From an uncultured Bacilli bacterium (lineage in GTDB: Bacteria > Bacillota_I > Bacilli_A > RF39 > UBA660): a DNA stretch of 64,000 bases. Within the stretch, counting starts at the first letter, position 1; each line of letters begins with the position of its first letter. This document shows, piece by piece, positions 8,370 through 16,545 of the stretch. The notes under the pieces are model-generated. The model was not told where the DNA came from and did not search any database. It saw only the letters and a program-made list of their open reading frames with translations. Position numbers and translations under genes: made by a program. The DNA lies in the NCBI GenBank assembly GCA_934090795.1, contig CAKOJQ010000008.1, positions 1 to 64,000 on the forward strand, read 5' to 3'.

Positions 8370-8666
8370 ATGATAAAAGTTATTTATAGTAATAATTGGA
8401 TGAAAATATCGGGGCATGCTAATTATGCTGAATATGGTAAAGATATAGTTTGTGCTAGCGTATCTAGCTTGATAACATGCACGGTTAATAATATAAGTGT
8501 TGTTGACTCTTCATCAGTTAAATATGAAGATGATGGAAATAAAATTTATATTGAAATAATTAACAATAATGATATTTCATTAAGATTATTTAATAACTTA
8601 ATATTAATGCTAAAAGATTTAGCAAAAGATTATCCAAAAAATATTAAAATAGAAAGTGAGAAATAA
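8370..8666 (+). CDS. prp: Ribosomal-processing cysteine protease Prp
   Basis: 98 aa from ATG 8370, one base after the rplU stop (translational coupling; no SD of its own). The family signature is GHANYAEYGKDIVCASVSSL with catalytic His16 and Cys28. Prp removes the N-terminal extension of L27 before ribosome assembly (established in Staphylococcus). The gene for its substrate, rpmA, follows 2 bp later, and that L27 carries the cleavable extension. Confidence 0.93.
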   Translation: MIKVIYSNNWMKISGHANYAEYGKDIVCASVSSLITCTVNNISVVDSSSVKYEDDGNKIYIEIINNNDISLRLFNNLILMLKDLAKDYPKNIKIESEK

Positions 8667-8668
8667 AA

Positions 8669-8953
8669 ATGTTATTAATTAAATTAAACATTCAACGTTT
8701 CGCTCATGTTAAGGCTCAAGGTTCTACTCAAAATGGTAGAGATTCTGTTGGTCGTAGATTAGGTGCTAAATTAGGAGATGGACAAGCTTGCGTAGCAGGT
8801 AATATTATTTATCGTCAAAGAGGTACTAAAATCTATCCAGGAACAAATGTTGGAATGGGTAAAGATCATACTTTATATGCACTAATTGATGGTGTAGTAA
8901 AATATGAAAGATTAGGAAAAGATAAGAAAAAAGTAAGTGTTTATGCTAAGTAA
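8669..8953 (+). CDS. rpmA: 50S ribosomal protein L27 with Prp-cleavable N-terminal extension
   Basis: 94 aa. The N-terminus MLLIKLNIQRFA precedes HVKAQGSTQNGRDS. In Firmicutes, Prp cuts after the FA dipeptide (here after Ala12) to expose the N-terminus that reaches the peptidyl-transferase centre. The rest is ordinary L27 (GRDSVGRRLGAKLGDGQ, IIYRQRGTKIYPGTNVGMGKDHTLYALIDG). The last codons overlap the terminator stem. Confidence 0.96.
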   Translation: MLLIKLNIQRFAHVKAQGSTQNGRDSVGRRLGAKLGDGQACVAGNIIYRQRGTKIYPGTNVGMGKDHTLYALIDGVVKYERLGKDKKKVSVYAK

Positions 8954-8968
8954 TACTTACTTTTTTAA
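8931..8968 (+). terminator. Terminator of the rplU-prp-rpmA operon
   Basis: Stem AAGTAAGT (8931-8938) / ACTTACTT (8955-8962) followed by T's. The 5' arm lies inside the rpmA coding end. Confidence 0.7.
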
Positions 8969-9007
8969 TTATTTTCTAAAAGATTAATGTTTTATCAAAA
9001 ATACCAC

Positions 9008-9036
9008 TTGATTTATATTTAAAAATATTATACAAT
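9008..9036 (+). promoter_or_regulatory. Promoter of the tRNA-Arg gene
   Basis: -35 TTGATT (9008-9013), 17-bp spacer, -10 TACAAT (9031-9036), 21 bp before the mature tRNA 5' end. Confidence 0.65.
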
Positions 9037-9057
9037 TATCTTGTTCATTTGAAATAT

Positions 9058-9134
9058 GTCCCCGTAGCTCAGCTGGATAGAGCATACGCCTTCTAAGCGT
9101 ACGGTCGCGCGTTCGAATCGCGCCGGAGACACCA
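9058..9134 (+). tRNA. tRNA-Arg (anticodon TCT), CCA encoded
   Basis: Cloverleaf: acceptor GTCCCCG / CGGAGAC with one C-A mismatch, D arm AGCTC...GAGC, anticodon stem TACGC / GCGTA with loop CTTCTAA (anticodon TCT), T arm with GTTCGAATC, discriminator A at 9131 and encoded CCA at 9132-9134. It has its own promoter and terminator. Confidence 0.95.
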
Positions 9135-9148
9135 TATTTGAAATTTAT

Positions 9149-9169
9149 GCCCAATTTATGGGCTTTTTT
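9149..9169 (+). terminator. Terminator of tRNA-Arg
   Basis: Stem GCCCA (9149-9153) / TGGGC (9159-9163) followed by six T's. Confidence 0.75.
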
Positions 9170-9298
9170 AATGAAATATATCTTTGAAACACACTTCCAA
9201 ACACACATTATGAAAAAAATAAGAAAATCTAAAAATTGTTCTTTAATTTAAACTTAGTTTATGATAAGATATTAGTATAGTACGAGGAGGAATTATTT

Positions 9299-9697
9299 AT
9301 GGGCTTGAAAATAAGTAATTTATTTAAGGAAGAAACTGAAAGAGATAATAATGTAGAAGAAGAGTTTTATTCTATAAGTGAAAAAAATTATAAAGAAGAA
9401 GAGGCAAATAGTGGCAGTAAAATGATTCTAGTAGAACCTAGAGCATATTCAGAAAGTCAAACAATTGCCGATCATTTAAAGAAACGCAATAGTGTAGTTG
9501 TTAATTTAAAAAGAGTAACTAGTGAACAAGCTAAAAGAATCATTGATTTTTTAACAGGCTGTATTTACGCTATTGGAGGAGATTTACAAAAGCTTGGTAA
9601 TGGCATATATTTATGTACTCCTAAAAATGTTTCAGTTCAAGGAAAAATGAGTGAAAATGAAAAAGCTAAAAAAGTAGAGGATGAAATAGATTTCTAG
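9299..9697 (+). CDS. sepF: Cell division protein SepF
   Basis: 132 aa with a strong SD (GAGGAGG). The N-terminal 12 residues (MGLKISNLFKEE) look like the SepF membrane-binding amphipathic helix, followed by an acidic linker and the conserved SepF fold from about residue 42 (ILVEPRAYSESQTIADHLKKRNSVVVNLKR, then RIIDFLTGCIYAIGGDLQKLGNGIYLCTP). SepF binds FtsZ and tethers the Z-ring to the membrane. divIVA follows after 19 bp, so the two division genes form an operon, as in many Firmicutes. Confidence 0.95.
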   Translation: MGLKISNLFKEETERDNNVEEEFYSISEKNYKEEEANSGSKMILVEPRAYSESQTIADHLKKRNSVVVNLKRVTSEQAKRIIDFLTGCIYAIGGDLQKLGNGIYLCTPKNVSVQGKMSENEKAKKVEDEIDF

Positions 9698-9716
9698 TAA
9701 TAAGGATGTGAAAAAA

Positions 9717-10154
9717 GTGGAAAAGTTTAGCACATCAAAAGATGGATATAATAAAGAAGAGGTTAATAAATTTGTTAATGAAGTAGTAACTGAATATGAA
9801 TCAATGCTTACTAAACTAAAACAAAAAGATAGTGAAATAAATGAACTTTCAAAGTCACTTGATAAATATAATAATTTAGAATTAGCCTTAAACAAAACAA
9901 TTTTAATGGCTGAAGAAAGTGCTAATCAAATGAAAAAATTAGCTAAAGATGAAGCAGATAGCCTAATTAGTGATGCTAAGAAAAATGCATCACGCATTGT
10001 TAACGAAGCATTAATGCAAGCTGAAAAAACGGAACTTGAAAGTATAAGACTAAAAAGAAATATAATTATGTTTAAGAAAAAACTTAAAATTTTATTAGAA
10101 AATCAAATGGATTTAGCAGATGAAATCGATAAAATAGATATGGAAGATAATTAA
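9717..10154 (+). CDS. divIVA: DivIVA-domain protein
   Basis: 145 aa from GTG 9717; this start is preferred to GTG 9708 because the SD AAGGAT (9702-9707) is then 9 bp away. The N-terminus FSTSKDGYNKEEVNKFVNEV is the DivIVA lipid-binding domain pattern (GYnxxEVdxFl), followed by a long coiled coil with Ala-rich heptads (residues about 60-145). DivIVA marks curved pole and septum membranes. Second gene of the sepF operon, ended by a terminator. Confidence 0.9.
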   Translation: MEKFSTSKDGYNKEEVNKFVNEVVTEYESMLTKLKQKDSEINELSKSLDKYNNLELALNKTILMAEESANQMKKLAKDEADSLISDAKKNASRIVNEALMQAEKTELESIRLKRNIIMFKKKLKILLENQMDLADEIDKIDMEDN

Positions 10155-10155
10155 T

Positions 10156-10178
10156 AAACCTTTATAAGAGGTTTTTTC
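10156..10178 (+). terminator. Terminator of sepF-divIVA
   Basis: Stem AAACCT (10156-10161) / AGGTTT (10169-10174) followed by T's. Confidence 0.65.
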
Positions 10179-10212
10179 TTTTTGCTTCGCATATAATTTA
10201 TTGGTGATTTAG

Positions 10213-10908
10213 TTGTTAAGTTATTTATTATTAATTTTAAAAAGTTGTATGTTTTTTACTGGGTCCTATTCAATTAATGTCTTTCCTAGTACTTTAAATA
10301 AAAGGGACGAAGAGAAATATTTAGATCAAATGGCTATGGGAAATAAAGAAGCAAGAAACAAACTTATAGAACATAATCTAAGATTAGTTGCTCATATAGT
10401 TAAAAAATATGAAAATTCTACTTATGATCCTGATGATTTAATTTCAATCGGTACCATTGGACTAGTTAAAGCGATAGATTCATATAAATTAAACAAAAAA
10501 GTAAAATTAACTACATATGCAGCCCGCTGTATTGAAAATGAAATATTAATGCATTTAAGAAGTAATAAAAAGCATTTAAACAATGTTTCTTTAAATGATT
10601 CTGTTGGCTTTGACAAAGATGGCAATGAGATAAATTTAATTGATGTTATCAAAATTGAAAATAATGATATAAATGAAGAATTAAATACGAAAGATAATAT
10701 AGAACTATTATATAAATATATTAATGAATTAACTAAACGTGAAAAAGAAATTATTATTAGAAGATATGGATTATTTAATAATAAAGAAATGACTCAAAAA
10801 GAAATAGCTAAAAAAATGAAAATATCTAGAAGTTATGTTTCTAGAATTGAAAAAAGAGCCATAAGTAAAATATTAAAAGAATTTTTAAAAAGCAAAAAAA
10901 CATTGTAA
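10213..10908 (+). CDS. sigK: RNA polymerase sporulation sigma factor, pro-sigma-K
   Basis: 231 aa. TTG 10213 with SD GGTGAT (10203-10208). The hydrophobic pro-sequence LSYLLLILKSCMFFTGS is followed by YSINVFPSTLNKRDEEKYL, aligning with Bacillus pro-sigma-K, in which SpoIVFB cuts between Ser and Tyr; the same S-Y pair occurs here at residues 18-19. Region 2 is LISIGTIGLVKAIDSYK and AARCIENEILMHLRS; region 4 is QKEIAKKMKISRSYVSRIEKRA. The gene is continuous, with no skin element. It drives late mother-cell genes. CATATAAT at 10190-10197 resembles a sigma-E -10, but no convincing -35 is seen. Confidence 0.94.
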   Translation: MLSYLLLILKSCMFFTGSYSINVFPSTLNKRDEEKYLDQMAMGNKEARNKLIEHNLRLVAHIVKKYENSTYDPDDLISIGTIGLVKAIDSYKLNKKVKLTTYAARCIENEILMHLRSNKKHLNNVSLNDSVGFDKDGNEINLIDVIKIENNDINEELNTKDNIELLYKYINELTKREKEIIIRRYGLFNNKEMTQKEIAKKMKISRSYVSRIEKRAISKILKEFLKSKKTL

Positions 10909-10931
10909 AATTAATTATATAATGTTATATT
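10903..10931 (+). promoter_or_regulatory. Promoter of the kinase-like gene
   Basis: -35 TTGTAA (10903-10908, overlapping the sigK stop), 17-bp spacer, -10 TATATT (10926-10931). SD AGAAAGGAG follows. Confidence 0.6.
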
Positions 10932-10958
10932 ATAGTTTCTTAGAAAGGAGATTTTTAA

Positions 10959-11693
10959 ATGGAAATAAGAAAAGAGTTTGTTGATAAAAATGGTATATTA
11001 TATCCTAATATAAGTGAAGTTGCTTATACATCAACTAATATTTTTGGTAATCTAGGTACACTTGTAAATGAAACTAATAGAGAAGTAAAAGATAATTTTA
11101 AACGTAGTAGTATGGACTTAAATGATGAAGGAGTCTATATTTATAAATCTCCTTTTAATCCATGCATAGCCTTTAGAATTTATAAATGTTTTTATGATTC
11201 CAATTTTAATGGATATCAAGATGAAAAGCTTATCTCAAAATTACAACACTTTCAAGATGGAATTAAGAAAACCTCATTCCCTCTAGGCGTGGTTACTTTA
11301 GATGGAAAAATTATTGGTCAAAAAATACCTTATTACGAAACTTCTAGCCAGTTATATCAAATAAAAAATGAAGTAACCATTAAGGAACTATTAGAACTAT
11401 ATCGTAAATGTCTAATTATATTATCGGAACTTTATAGTAAAGGAATCGCTTATATTGATATTCATGCTAAAAATTTCTTAGTTGATGATTCTCTAAATGT
11501 TCAATTGATTGATTTTGAACCTGATTTAGTTAAATTTCATGATAAAAATGCTCTTGCTAAGTCACTATATAATTTTTATAAAATGATTAATCTTGTAAAT
11601 GAAAGAATCGGTTTAAATTCTTATTATACTAAACCAAATAATTTAGAAGAAGCCTTTGCAAATTTAGACAAGTTAGAAAAAAAATTAAAATAG
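10959..11693 (+). CDS. Protein-kinase-fold (aminoglycoside phosphotransferase-like) protein
   Basis: 244 aa. The C-terminal lobe has YIDIHAKNF (165-173), equivalent to the catalytic loop HxDxxxxN with Asp167 and Asn172, and LIDFE (183-187), equivalent to the DFG metal-binding motif with Asp185. The N-lobe lysine and Gly-loop are not obvious. The substrate is unknown. It lies between sigK and spoIVB with its own vegetative-type promoter and a terminator, so position alone does not prove a sporulation role. It could be a small-molecule or protein kinase. Confidence 0.65.
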   Translation: MEIRKEFVDKNGILYPNISEVAYTSTNIFGNLGTLVNETNREVKDNFKRSSMDLNDEGVYIYKSPFNPCIAFRIYKCFYDSNFNGYQDEKLISKLQHFQDGIKKTSFPLGVVTLDGKIIGQKIPYYETSSQLYQIKNEVTIKELLELYRKCLIILSELYSKGIAYIDIHAKNFLVDDSLNVQLIDFEPDLVKFHDKNALAKSLYNFYKMINLVNERIGLNSYYTKPNNLEEAFANLDKLEKKLK

Positions 11694-11698
11694 AAATT

Positions 11699-11721
11699 AT
11701 CCAATAACTGGATGTTTTTTT
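11699..11721 (+). terminator. Terminator of the kinase-like gene
   Basis: Stem ATCCA (11699-11703) / TGGAT (11709-11713) followed by a T run. Confidence 0.6.
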
Positions 11722-11757
11722 ATATCTTTTAAGTGCAAAATAATATTGGTGATATAG

Positions 11758-12738
11758 ATGAAAAAATACATGGTTTTATTATTATTAATGCTTTTGCCTT
11801 TAAATATTTTAGCATATTCAGATAAAATCATACCAGGAGGTCAAACACTTGGAATTGAAATTAAAAATGATGGTATAATTGTTGTTGGATTCTATAGAGT
11901 AAATGGAAAACTAAATGCAAGCAACTTAAAAGTAGGCGATATAATAACCAAAATAAATAATATAAATGTAACTAGTATTGATGAAATGGTAGATACAATT
12001 TCTAAAAATATTAGTGATAATAAAGTTAATATGACAATAAAAAGAGATAATAAAGAAATAAATAAAGAATTTACTTTAGAAAATATTGATGGAAATTATA
12101 AAACTGGTTTATATGTTAAAGATCGTATTACCGGTATAGGCACTCTTTCCTTTATTGATCCAGAAACTAAAATATATGGTGCATTAGGACACGAAATTAT
12201 TGAAACTACCACTAATAAATTAATTGAAGTTAAAACAGGCTCTATCTTTAAAACATCCATAACAACTATAGATAAATCAGTTAAGGGAATGGCTGGAACT
12301 AAAAACGCTAAATTTTATCCAAATATTAATTATGGAACTGTAACAAGCAACACTAATAAAGGAATTTATGGAATGTATAAATCTGATATAAGTGATAAAA
12401 AAGTCTTAGAAGTAGGTAAGTACCATGATATCAAAGCAGGAAAAGCCTATATTAGAACAGTTATTAATGGAAATAAAGAAGAAGATTTTGAAATAGATAT
12501 AGATAGAGTAAATAATAATGATATTAAAAATATTCATTTTAAAATTACTAGTACAGAACTTTTAAATAAAACCGGTGGAGTCGTTCAAGGAATGAGTGGT
12601 TCCCCTATAATTCAAGATAACAAAATAATAGGAGCAGTAACTCATGTTATAATAGATAATCCTTCTACTGGCTATGGAATATTAATTACTAATATGTTAG
12701 AAGAAGGAGAAAAACTTTTAAAAAATTATAACAGTTAA
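11758..12738 (+). CDS. spoIVB: SpoIVB serine peptidase (sigma-K checkpoint)
   Basis: 326 aa, SD GGTGAT. Signal peptide at residues 1-19 (KKYMVLLLLMLLPLNILA), a PDZ domain at about 28-110 (VGDIITKINNINV), then the S55 protease domain with YGALGHEI (catalytic His region) and QGMSGSPIIQ (catalytic Ser at 280-282), ending GAVTHV and GYGILI. In Bacillus, SpoIVB is made in the forespore, crosses the membrane and cleaves SpoIVFA to release SpoIVFB, which then processes pro-sigma-K. All partners are in this window. Shorter than Bacillus SpoIVB (about 425 aa), mainly between the signal and the PDZ domain. Confidence 0.93.
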   Translation: MKKYMVLLLLMLLPLNILAYSDKIIPGGQTLGIEIKNDGIIVVGFYRVNGKLNASNLKVGDIITKINNINVTSIDEMVDTISKNISDNKVNMTIKRDNKEINKEFTLENIDGNYKTGLYVKDRITGIGTLSFIDPETKIYGALGHEIIETTTNKLIEVKTGSIFKTSITTIDKSVKGMAGTKNAKFYPNINYGTVTSNTNKGIYGMYKSDISDKKVLEVGKYHDIKAGKAYIRTVINGNKEEDFEIDIDRVNNNDIKNIHFKITSTELLNKTGGVVQGMSGSPIIQDNKIIGAVTHVIIDNPSTGYGILITNMLEEGEKLLKNYNS

Positions 12739-12798
12739 CTTTATCTTTATTATTTATTATGATAAAATATTTAATAGTAGAAGAGGAGTAGAAAATAT

Positions 12799-13224
12799 AT
12801 GAACGTTTATAAAATGAATGAAGAAGAAATTGAGAAGTTAGCATCAGAATTTAATAATACTGTTATAGGCAAAAGAATTTGGTTATTTTCCATGACGCCC
12901 CAAGTAGTTGGATTTTTAGCTCTTATGCTTTATTTAATCTTAATGTTATATGGAATAAGTAATCCTTTAGCTAAAGACGTAATCGTAAATTATATTATGG
13001 CTGATATTGTAGTTTTAGGACTTGCCCTTATTTTGTATGGACTTGCAAAAATGTTTTATTGGAAAGAAGTAATTAATTACGGAAATGAACTTACTAAAAT
13101 TGAAGCTATGAAAAAAGAACTAGAAGTAAAAGTTAAAAAGACAAAAGATAAAGTAACAAAAGATATTAAAAAGAAAACAACTAATGTTAAAAAAGTAGTT
13201 AAAGCTGTTAAAGATAAGAAGTAG
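12799..13224 (+). CDS. Small membrane protein with Lys-rich cytoplasmic tail
   Basis: 141 aa, SD AGAGGAG. Two transmembrane segments, at about residues 33-52 (MTPQVVGFLALMLYLILML) and 62-82, followed from about residue 95 by a very basic coiled-coil tail (repeated KK, KDK, VKK). The tail could bind nucleic acid or anionic lipid, but no family is recognised. The end of the gene forms the 5' arm of its terminator. It follows spoIVB by 60 bp and may be cotranscribed or separate. Confidence 0.75.
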   Translation: MNVYKMNEEEIEKLASEFNNTVIGKRIWLFSMTPQVVGFLALMLYLILMLYGISNPLAKDVIVNYIMADIVVLGLALILYGLAKMFYWKEVINYGNELTKIEAMKKELEVKVKKTKDKVTKDIKKKTTNVKKVVKAVKDKK

Positions 13225-13242
13225 AATATTACTTCTTTTTTT
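13216..13242 (+). terminator. Terminator
   Basis: Stem AAGAAGTA (13216-13223) / TACTTCTT (13230-13237), loop GAATAT, then T's. Confidence 0.8.
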
Positions 13243-13266
13243 GATATACTTAATATGTGATGAAAT

Positions 13267-14121
13267 GTGGAATATAAAGTTAAAGATCGATTAAATAATC
13301 AAATTATTATTAAAGAAAACAAAATAAATATATTTTTATATACAACTAAATTAGGACGAATTATTCTTAAAATAATCGTACTACCTTTTATAAGTAAAAT
13401 AGTTGGTTTATACCAAAATTCTATTTTTTCTAAGTGTGAGATTCCAAAATTCATTAAAACTAATCATATTAATATGAATGATTATGAAAAGAAAGATTAT
13501 AAATCTTTTAATGAATTTTTTACTAGAAAAATAAAAGAAGATAAAAGAAAAATAGATGATGATAAATATAATTTAATAAGTCCTTGCGATGCTAAATTAA
13601 AAGTATATAAACTTACTAAAGATTTAGTGTTTAATATTAAAAATTCAAAATATAAATTAAACGATCTTATAGATTCTAATATGAAATTAGATATGGATAA
13701 TGCTTATGCTCTCGTGTTTCGTTTATGTGTTGATGACTATCATAGATATTCATATATAGACTCAGGCTATCAAGAAGAAAATAATCACATAAAAGGAGTT
13801 TTACATACAGTAAGACCAATTGCTACCAATAATCTAAATGTCTTTACTCAAAATGAAAAAGAGTGGGTAGTGCTTCATACCAAGAATTTTGGAGATGTAA
13901 TTGAAATTGAAATAGGTGCTTTAATGGTAGGTAAAATAGTTAATGAACATAGTAATTATGAATTTAGAAAAGGCGAAGAAAAAGGTTATTTTAAGTTTGG
14001 AGCATCAACTATAATTTTAATAATTAATAATATTGATATTGATGATGATATCTTGCTTAATAGTGCAAATGACATTGAAACAATTGTTAAATTAGGTGAG
14101 AAAATTGGTAGAAAATGTTAA
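13267..14121 (+). CDS. psd: Phosphatidylserine decarboxylase
   Basis: 284 aa from GTG 13267 (SD GTGATG). Conserved Psd segments are ISPCDAKL (the Asp of the self-cleavage triad), CVDDYHRYSY, VLHTVRPIA and the maturation site FGASTIIL near residue 244, where the usual LGST/GGST is GAST; Ser247 would become the pyruvoyl group after self-cleavage. The enzyme makes phosphatidylethanolamine from phosphatidylserine at the membrane. No phosphatidylserine synthase gene is next to it, although cdsA, for an upstream step, is at 30 kb. Confidence 0.92.
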   Translation: MEYKVKDRLNNQIIIKENKINIFLYTTKLGRIILKIIVLPFISKIVGLYQNSIFSKCEIPKFIKTNHINMNDYEKKDYKSFNEFFTRKIKEDKRKIDDDKYNLISPCDAKLKVYKLTKDLVFNIKNSKYKLNDLIDSNMKLDMDNAYALVFRLCVDDYHRYSYIDSGYQEENNHIKGVLHTVRPIATNNLNVFTQNEKEWVVLHTKNFGDVIEIEIGALMVGKIVNEHSNYEFRKGEEKGYFKFGASTIILIINNIDIDDDILLNSANDIETIVKLGEKIGRKC

Positions 14122-14148
14122 AACAATAAAAAAGCATAGAAAAATAGT

Positions 14149-14177
14149 TTGAATTAGTATAATTCGTGTGTTATAAT
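14149..14177 (+). promoter_or_regulatory. Promoter of rpmG-efp
   Basis: -35 TTGAAT (14149-14154), 17-bp spacer, perfect -10 TATAAT (14172-14177). Confidence 0.75.
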
Positions 14178-14210
14178 ACTTTCGTTAGGTGAAAAAAAGG
14201 AGGAATAAAA

Positions 14211-14378
14211 ATGGCAAAGAAAAATGAAAATCGTGAACCAATTGCGTTAAAATGTACAGTTTGTGGTCATTATACTAGACCATCTGAAAAGAATAAAGCA
14301 AACACTCCAGATAAATTAGAAATTAAAAAATTCTGTAATAATTGTCGTAAAATACAAGTTTTTAAAGAAAGCAAATAA
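14211..14378 (+). CDS. rpmG: 50S ribosomal protein L33
   Basis: 55 aa, SD AAGGAGG. The sequence MAKKNENREPIALKC begins a typical zinc-ribbon L33, with Cys pairs KCTVCG and FCNNC separated by the usual loop (HYTRPSEKNKANTPDKLEIKK), a C+ type L33. It is probably cotranscribed with efp 24 bp downstream. Confidence 0.93.
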   Translation: MAKKNENREPIALKCTVCGHYTRPSEKNKANTPDKLEIKKFCNNCRKIQVFKESK

Positions 14379-14402
14379 TTAAAAAGGTAAGGAAATAAAG
14401 TT

Positions 14403-14963
14403 ATGAATGTAAATATTAATGATATTAAAAATGGTATGACTTTAATATTAGAAGGTAAGTTAGTAACTGTTGTTGATTTTCAACATGTTAAACCAGGAAA
14501 AGGCCCTGCTTTTGTTAGAATTAAATATCGTGATTTAAGAACAGGATCTACTATTGAAGATACTTTCAATACTAACTTAAAATTAGAAAAAGCTCATGTT
14601 GAAAAAATGCAAATGCAATTCTTATATAAAGAAAATGATAACTATGTATTTATGAATACTAATGATTATTCTCAAATGGAAGTATCATCATCAATAATTG
14701 GCGATGATGCTAAATTCTTAAAAGAAGGATTAATTATTGAAATTCAAATGTATGAAGGAGAAATTCTTGGAATTGTTCTTCCAGAAAAAATTGATTACAA
14801 AGTTACTGAAACAACTGATGCTGTTAAAGGAAATACAACTAATAATGCTATGAAAGATGCTACAATTGAATCTGGTTATATAATTAAGGTTCCTATGTTC
14901 ATTTCTGAAGGAGAAACTATAATTGTATCAACTAAAGATGGAAAGTATGTATCTCGTGCATAA
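14403..14963 (+). CDS. efp: Translation elongation factor P
   Basis: 186 aa, the standard length. Three beta-barrel domains: domain I with the tip loop VKPGKGPAF (Lys33 is the residue modified in other bacteria), domain II (MQMQFLYKENDNYVFMNTNDYSQ) and domain III (YIIKVPMFISEGETIIVSTKDGKYVSRA). EF-P rescues ribosomes stalled on polyproline. No modification genes are seen nearby. Confidence 0.96.
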   Translation: MNVNINDIKNGMTLILEGKLVTVVDFQHVKPGKGPAFVRIKYRDLRTGSTIEDTFNTNLKLEKAHVEKMQMQFLYKENDNYVFMNTNDYSQMEVSSSIIGDDAKFLKEGLIIEIQMYEGEILGIVLPEKIDYKVTETTDAVKGNTTNNAMKDATIESGYIIKVPMFISEGETIIVSTKDGKYVSRA

Positions 14964-14974
14964 ATAAAATTATT

Positions 14975-14997
14975 CTCACTATATGTGAGTTTTTTTG
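14975..14997 (+). terminator. Terminator of rpmG-efp
   Basis: Stem CTCAC (14975-14979) / GTGAG (14985-14989) and a T run. Confidence 0.75.
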
Positions 14998-15141
14998 TTT
15001 TATTTATCAAAACAGTATGTTATTATAAATTCAAAAGGAATAGTGAGTATAAATTGATCATTTTAAAGCAAAAGAAAATAATTCTATAAAAATTTATATA
15101 AAACTATAAAATATTATATTTGTTAAAGAGGTGTATTCAAA

Positions 15142-15687
15142 ATGTTATTAAATATTTTAATATTTATATTAAAAACTAACTTATATATTTCGGTTGTATG
15201 TAATATAATTACAAACTGTATTATTTATCCTTATGCTGAATATAAGTTAGAAAAAGAAGGATATACTATTTCGGAAAATGACAATATCTTTATAAATTTT
15301 TTGAATTTAGTAATTAGAGGTTTAATATTTTTTATACCAATTATTAATTTAACTACTACAATTAACTATCTTTTTAATTTTGATTGGTTTTATAAAGAAT
15401 TGAAATCTATATATAGTGATAAACATATTGATAATAGCAAAATAATTGCGGATGAAAATGAAAAAGAAGATAATAAAGATGTTGAAAATAAAAATATTGA
15501 AATTATAAAAATACCTGATTTAAATATAGATCAATCTGAATTTGATAAGATGTCTGAAAAGGAACAATTAGAATTTCTTAAAAAATTTTTTAATGATAAT
15601 CGCGAAATAATAGAATCTGAATTGTTAATAGATAATAACGAGAAAAAAGAGGATGTTAAAAAGTTAATAAACAAACAGAAAAAATAA
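15142..15687 (+). CDS. Hypothetical membrane-anchored protein, 181 aa
   Basis: SD AAAGAGGTG nine bases before ATG. Two hydrophobic segments (residues about 3-25 and 50-75) are followed by a charged, acidic/lysine-rich cytoplasmic region of about 100 residues with a predicted coiled coil (EFDKMSEKEQLEFLKKFF). No family recognised. It stands alone between efp and rpsU; the preceding 140 bp show no clear promoter or RNA. Confidence 0.65.
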   Translation: MLLNILIFILKTNLYISVVCNIITNCIIYPYAEYKLEKEGYTISENDNIFINFLNLVIRGLIFFIPIINLTTTINYLFNFDWFYKELKSIYSDKHIDNSKIIADENEKEDNKDVENKNIEIIKIPDLNIDQSEFDKMSEKEQLEFLKKFFNDNREIIESELLIDNNEKKEDVKKLINKQKK

Positions 15688-15788
15688 TTTAATTTTACTA
15701 AATTTAAATATATTCTATAAAATAATTAAAGATTTATAATTTAACAGCAAATTTTGTAAATAATATAGAAAATAATAAAATATTTTGG

Positions 15789-15817
15789 TTGTACCATTTA
15801 AATTTAAGTGATATAAT
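15789..15817 (+). promoter_or_regulatory. Promoter of rpsU-yqeY
   Basis: -35 TTGTAC (15789-15794), 17-bp spacer, perfect -10 TATAAT (15812-15817). Confidence 0.75.
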
Positions 15818-15846
15818 ATATTTGACTTTGAAGGGAGGGAATAATA

Positions 15847-16047
15847 ATGACAAAGGTAGTAGCTAGAAATGGTGAAGATATTGATAAATTAATCAAAAGA
15901 TTCACAGTTGGTGTAAATCGTAGCGGTGTCCCTTCTGAAATGAAAAAACATAGAGCTTACGAAAAACCAGGAGTACGTAGAAGAAACAACGAAAAGGAAA
16001 TGCTTAAAAATTTCCGTAAGAAAAATCGTAAAAAAAGAAATGCTTAA
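15847..16047 (+). CDS. rpsU: 30S ribosomal protein S21
   Basis: 66 aa, SD GGGAGGGA. S21 pattern: the N-terminal VVARNGEDIDKLIKRFTVGVNRSG, then the very basic C-terminus RRRNNEKEMLKNFRKKNRKKRNA. It sits with yqeY, the standard Firmicutes pair. Confidence 0.95.
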   Translation: MTKVVARNGEDIDKLIKRFTVGVNRSGVPSEMKKHRAYEKPGVRRRNNEKEMLKNFRKKNRKKRNA

Positions 16048-16076
16048 GAATTAAAAATAGAAACTAGGTAATGAAA

Positions 16077-16514
16077 ATGTTTGAAAAAATAACAAAAGAT
16101 TTAACTGAGGCTATGAAAAATAAAGATGCTTTTAGACTTTCAGTATTAAGAATGCTTAAAAGTGCTTTAAAAAATGAAGAAATTAATAAAAAAAGTCCTT
16201 TAACTGATGATGAGGTTTTAGCAATAATTAAAAAACAAGTTAAAACAAGAAAAGATTCAATGAATGAATATGCTAGTTACAATCGTATGGATCTAGCTGA
16301 TTCATTACAAAAAGAAATAGATATTTTAAATGCTTATTTACCAGAAGAATTATCTGATGAAGAATTAGAAAAAGTAATTACTGAAACAATTGCTAAATTA
16401 AATGCAGATAGTGTTAAACAAATGGGATTAGTAATTAAAACTATATCTAGTGAATATGGTGCTAGATGTGATATGGCTAAAGTAAGTAAAATAGTTAAGG
16501 AAAAATTATCATAA
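16077..16514 (+). CDS. yqeY: GatB/YqeY family protein
   Basis: 145 aa. ATG 16077 is preferred over ATG 16071 because the SD AGG (16066-16068) is then properly spaced. Family features: FEKITKDLTEAMKNKDAFRLSVLRMLKSALKNEEI and the C-terminal GatB-like segment MGLVIKTISSEYGARCDMAKVSKIVKEKL. YqeY resembles the tail of the amidotransferase subunit GatB and probably binds tRNA; its exact function is unknown. It forms an operon with rpsU and ends in a terminator. Confidence 0.92.
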   Translation: MFEKITKDLTEAMKNKDAFRLSVLRMLKSALKNEEINKKSPLTDDEVLAIIKKQVKTRKDSMNEYASYNRMDLADSLQKEIDILNAYLPEELSDEELEKVITETIAKLNADSVKQMGLVIKTISSEYGARCDMAKVSKIVKEKLS

Positions 16515-16537
16515 GTTGCAAAAATGCAACTTTTTTT
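16513..16537 (+). terminator. Terminator of rpsU-yqeY
   Basis: Stem AAGTTGCA (16513-16520) / TGCAACTT (16525-16532), loop AAAA, T tail. Confidence 0.85.
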
Positions 16538-16545
16538 AATGGAAA

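Noticed and set aside
10213..10908. Possible skin-type interruption of sigK
   Set aside because: The gene is continuous from pro-sequence to region 4; no recombinase or split halves.
12799..13224. Lys-rich tail protein as a histone-like DNA-binding protein
   Set aside because: Two clear transmembrane segments make a membrane role more likely; the basic tail alone is not enough to claim DNA binding.
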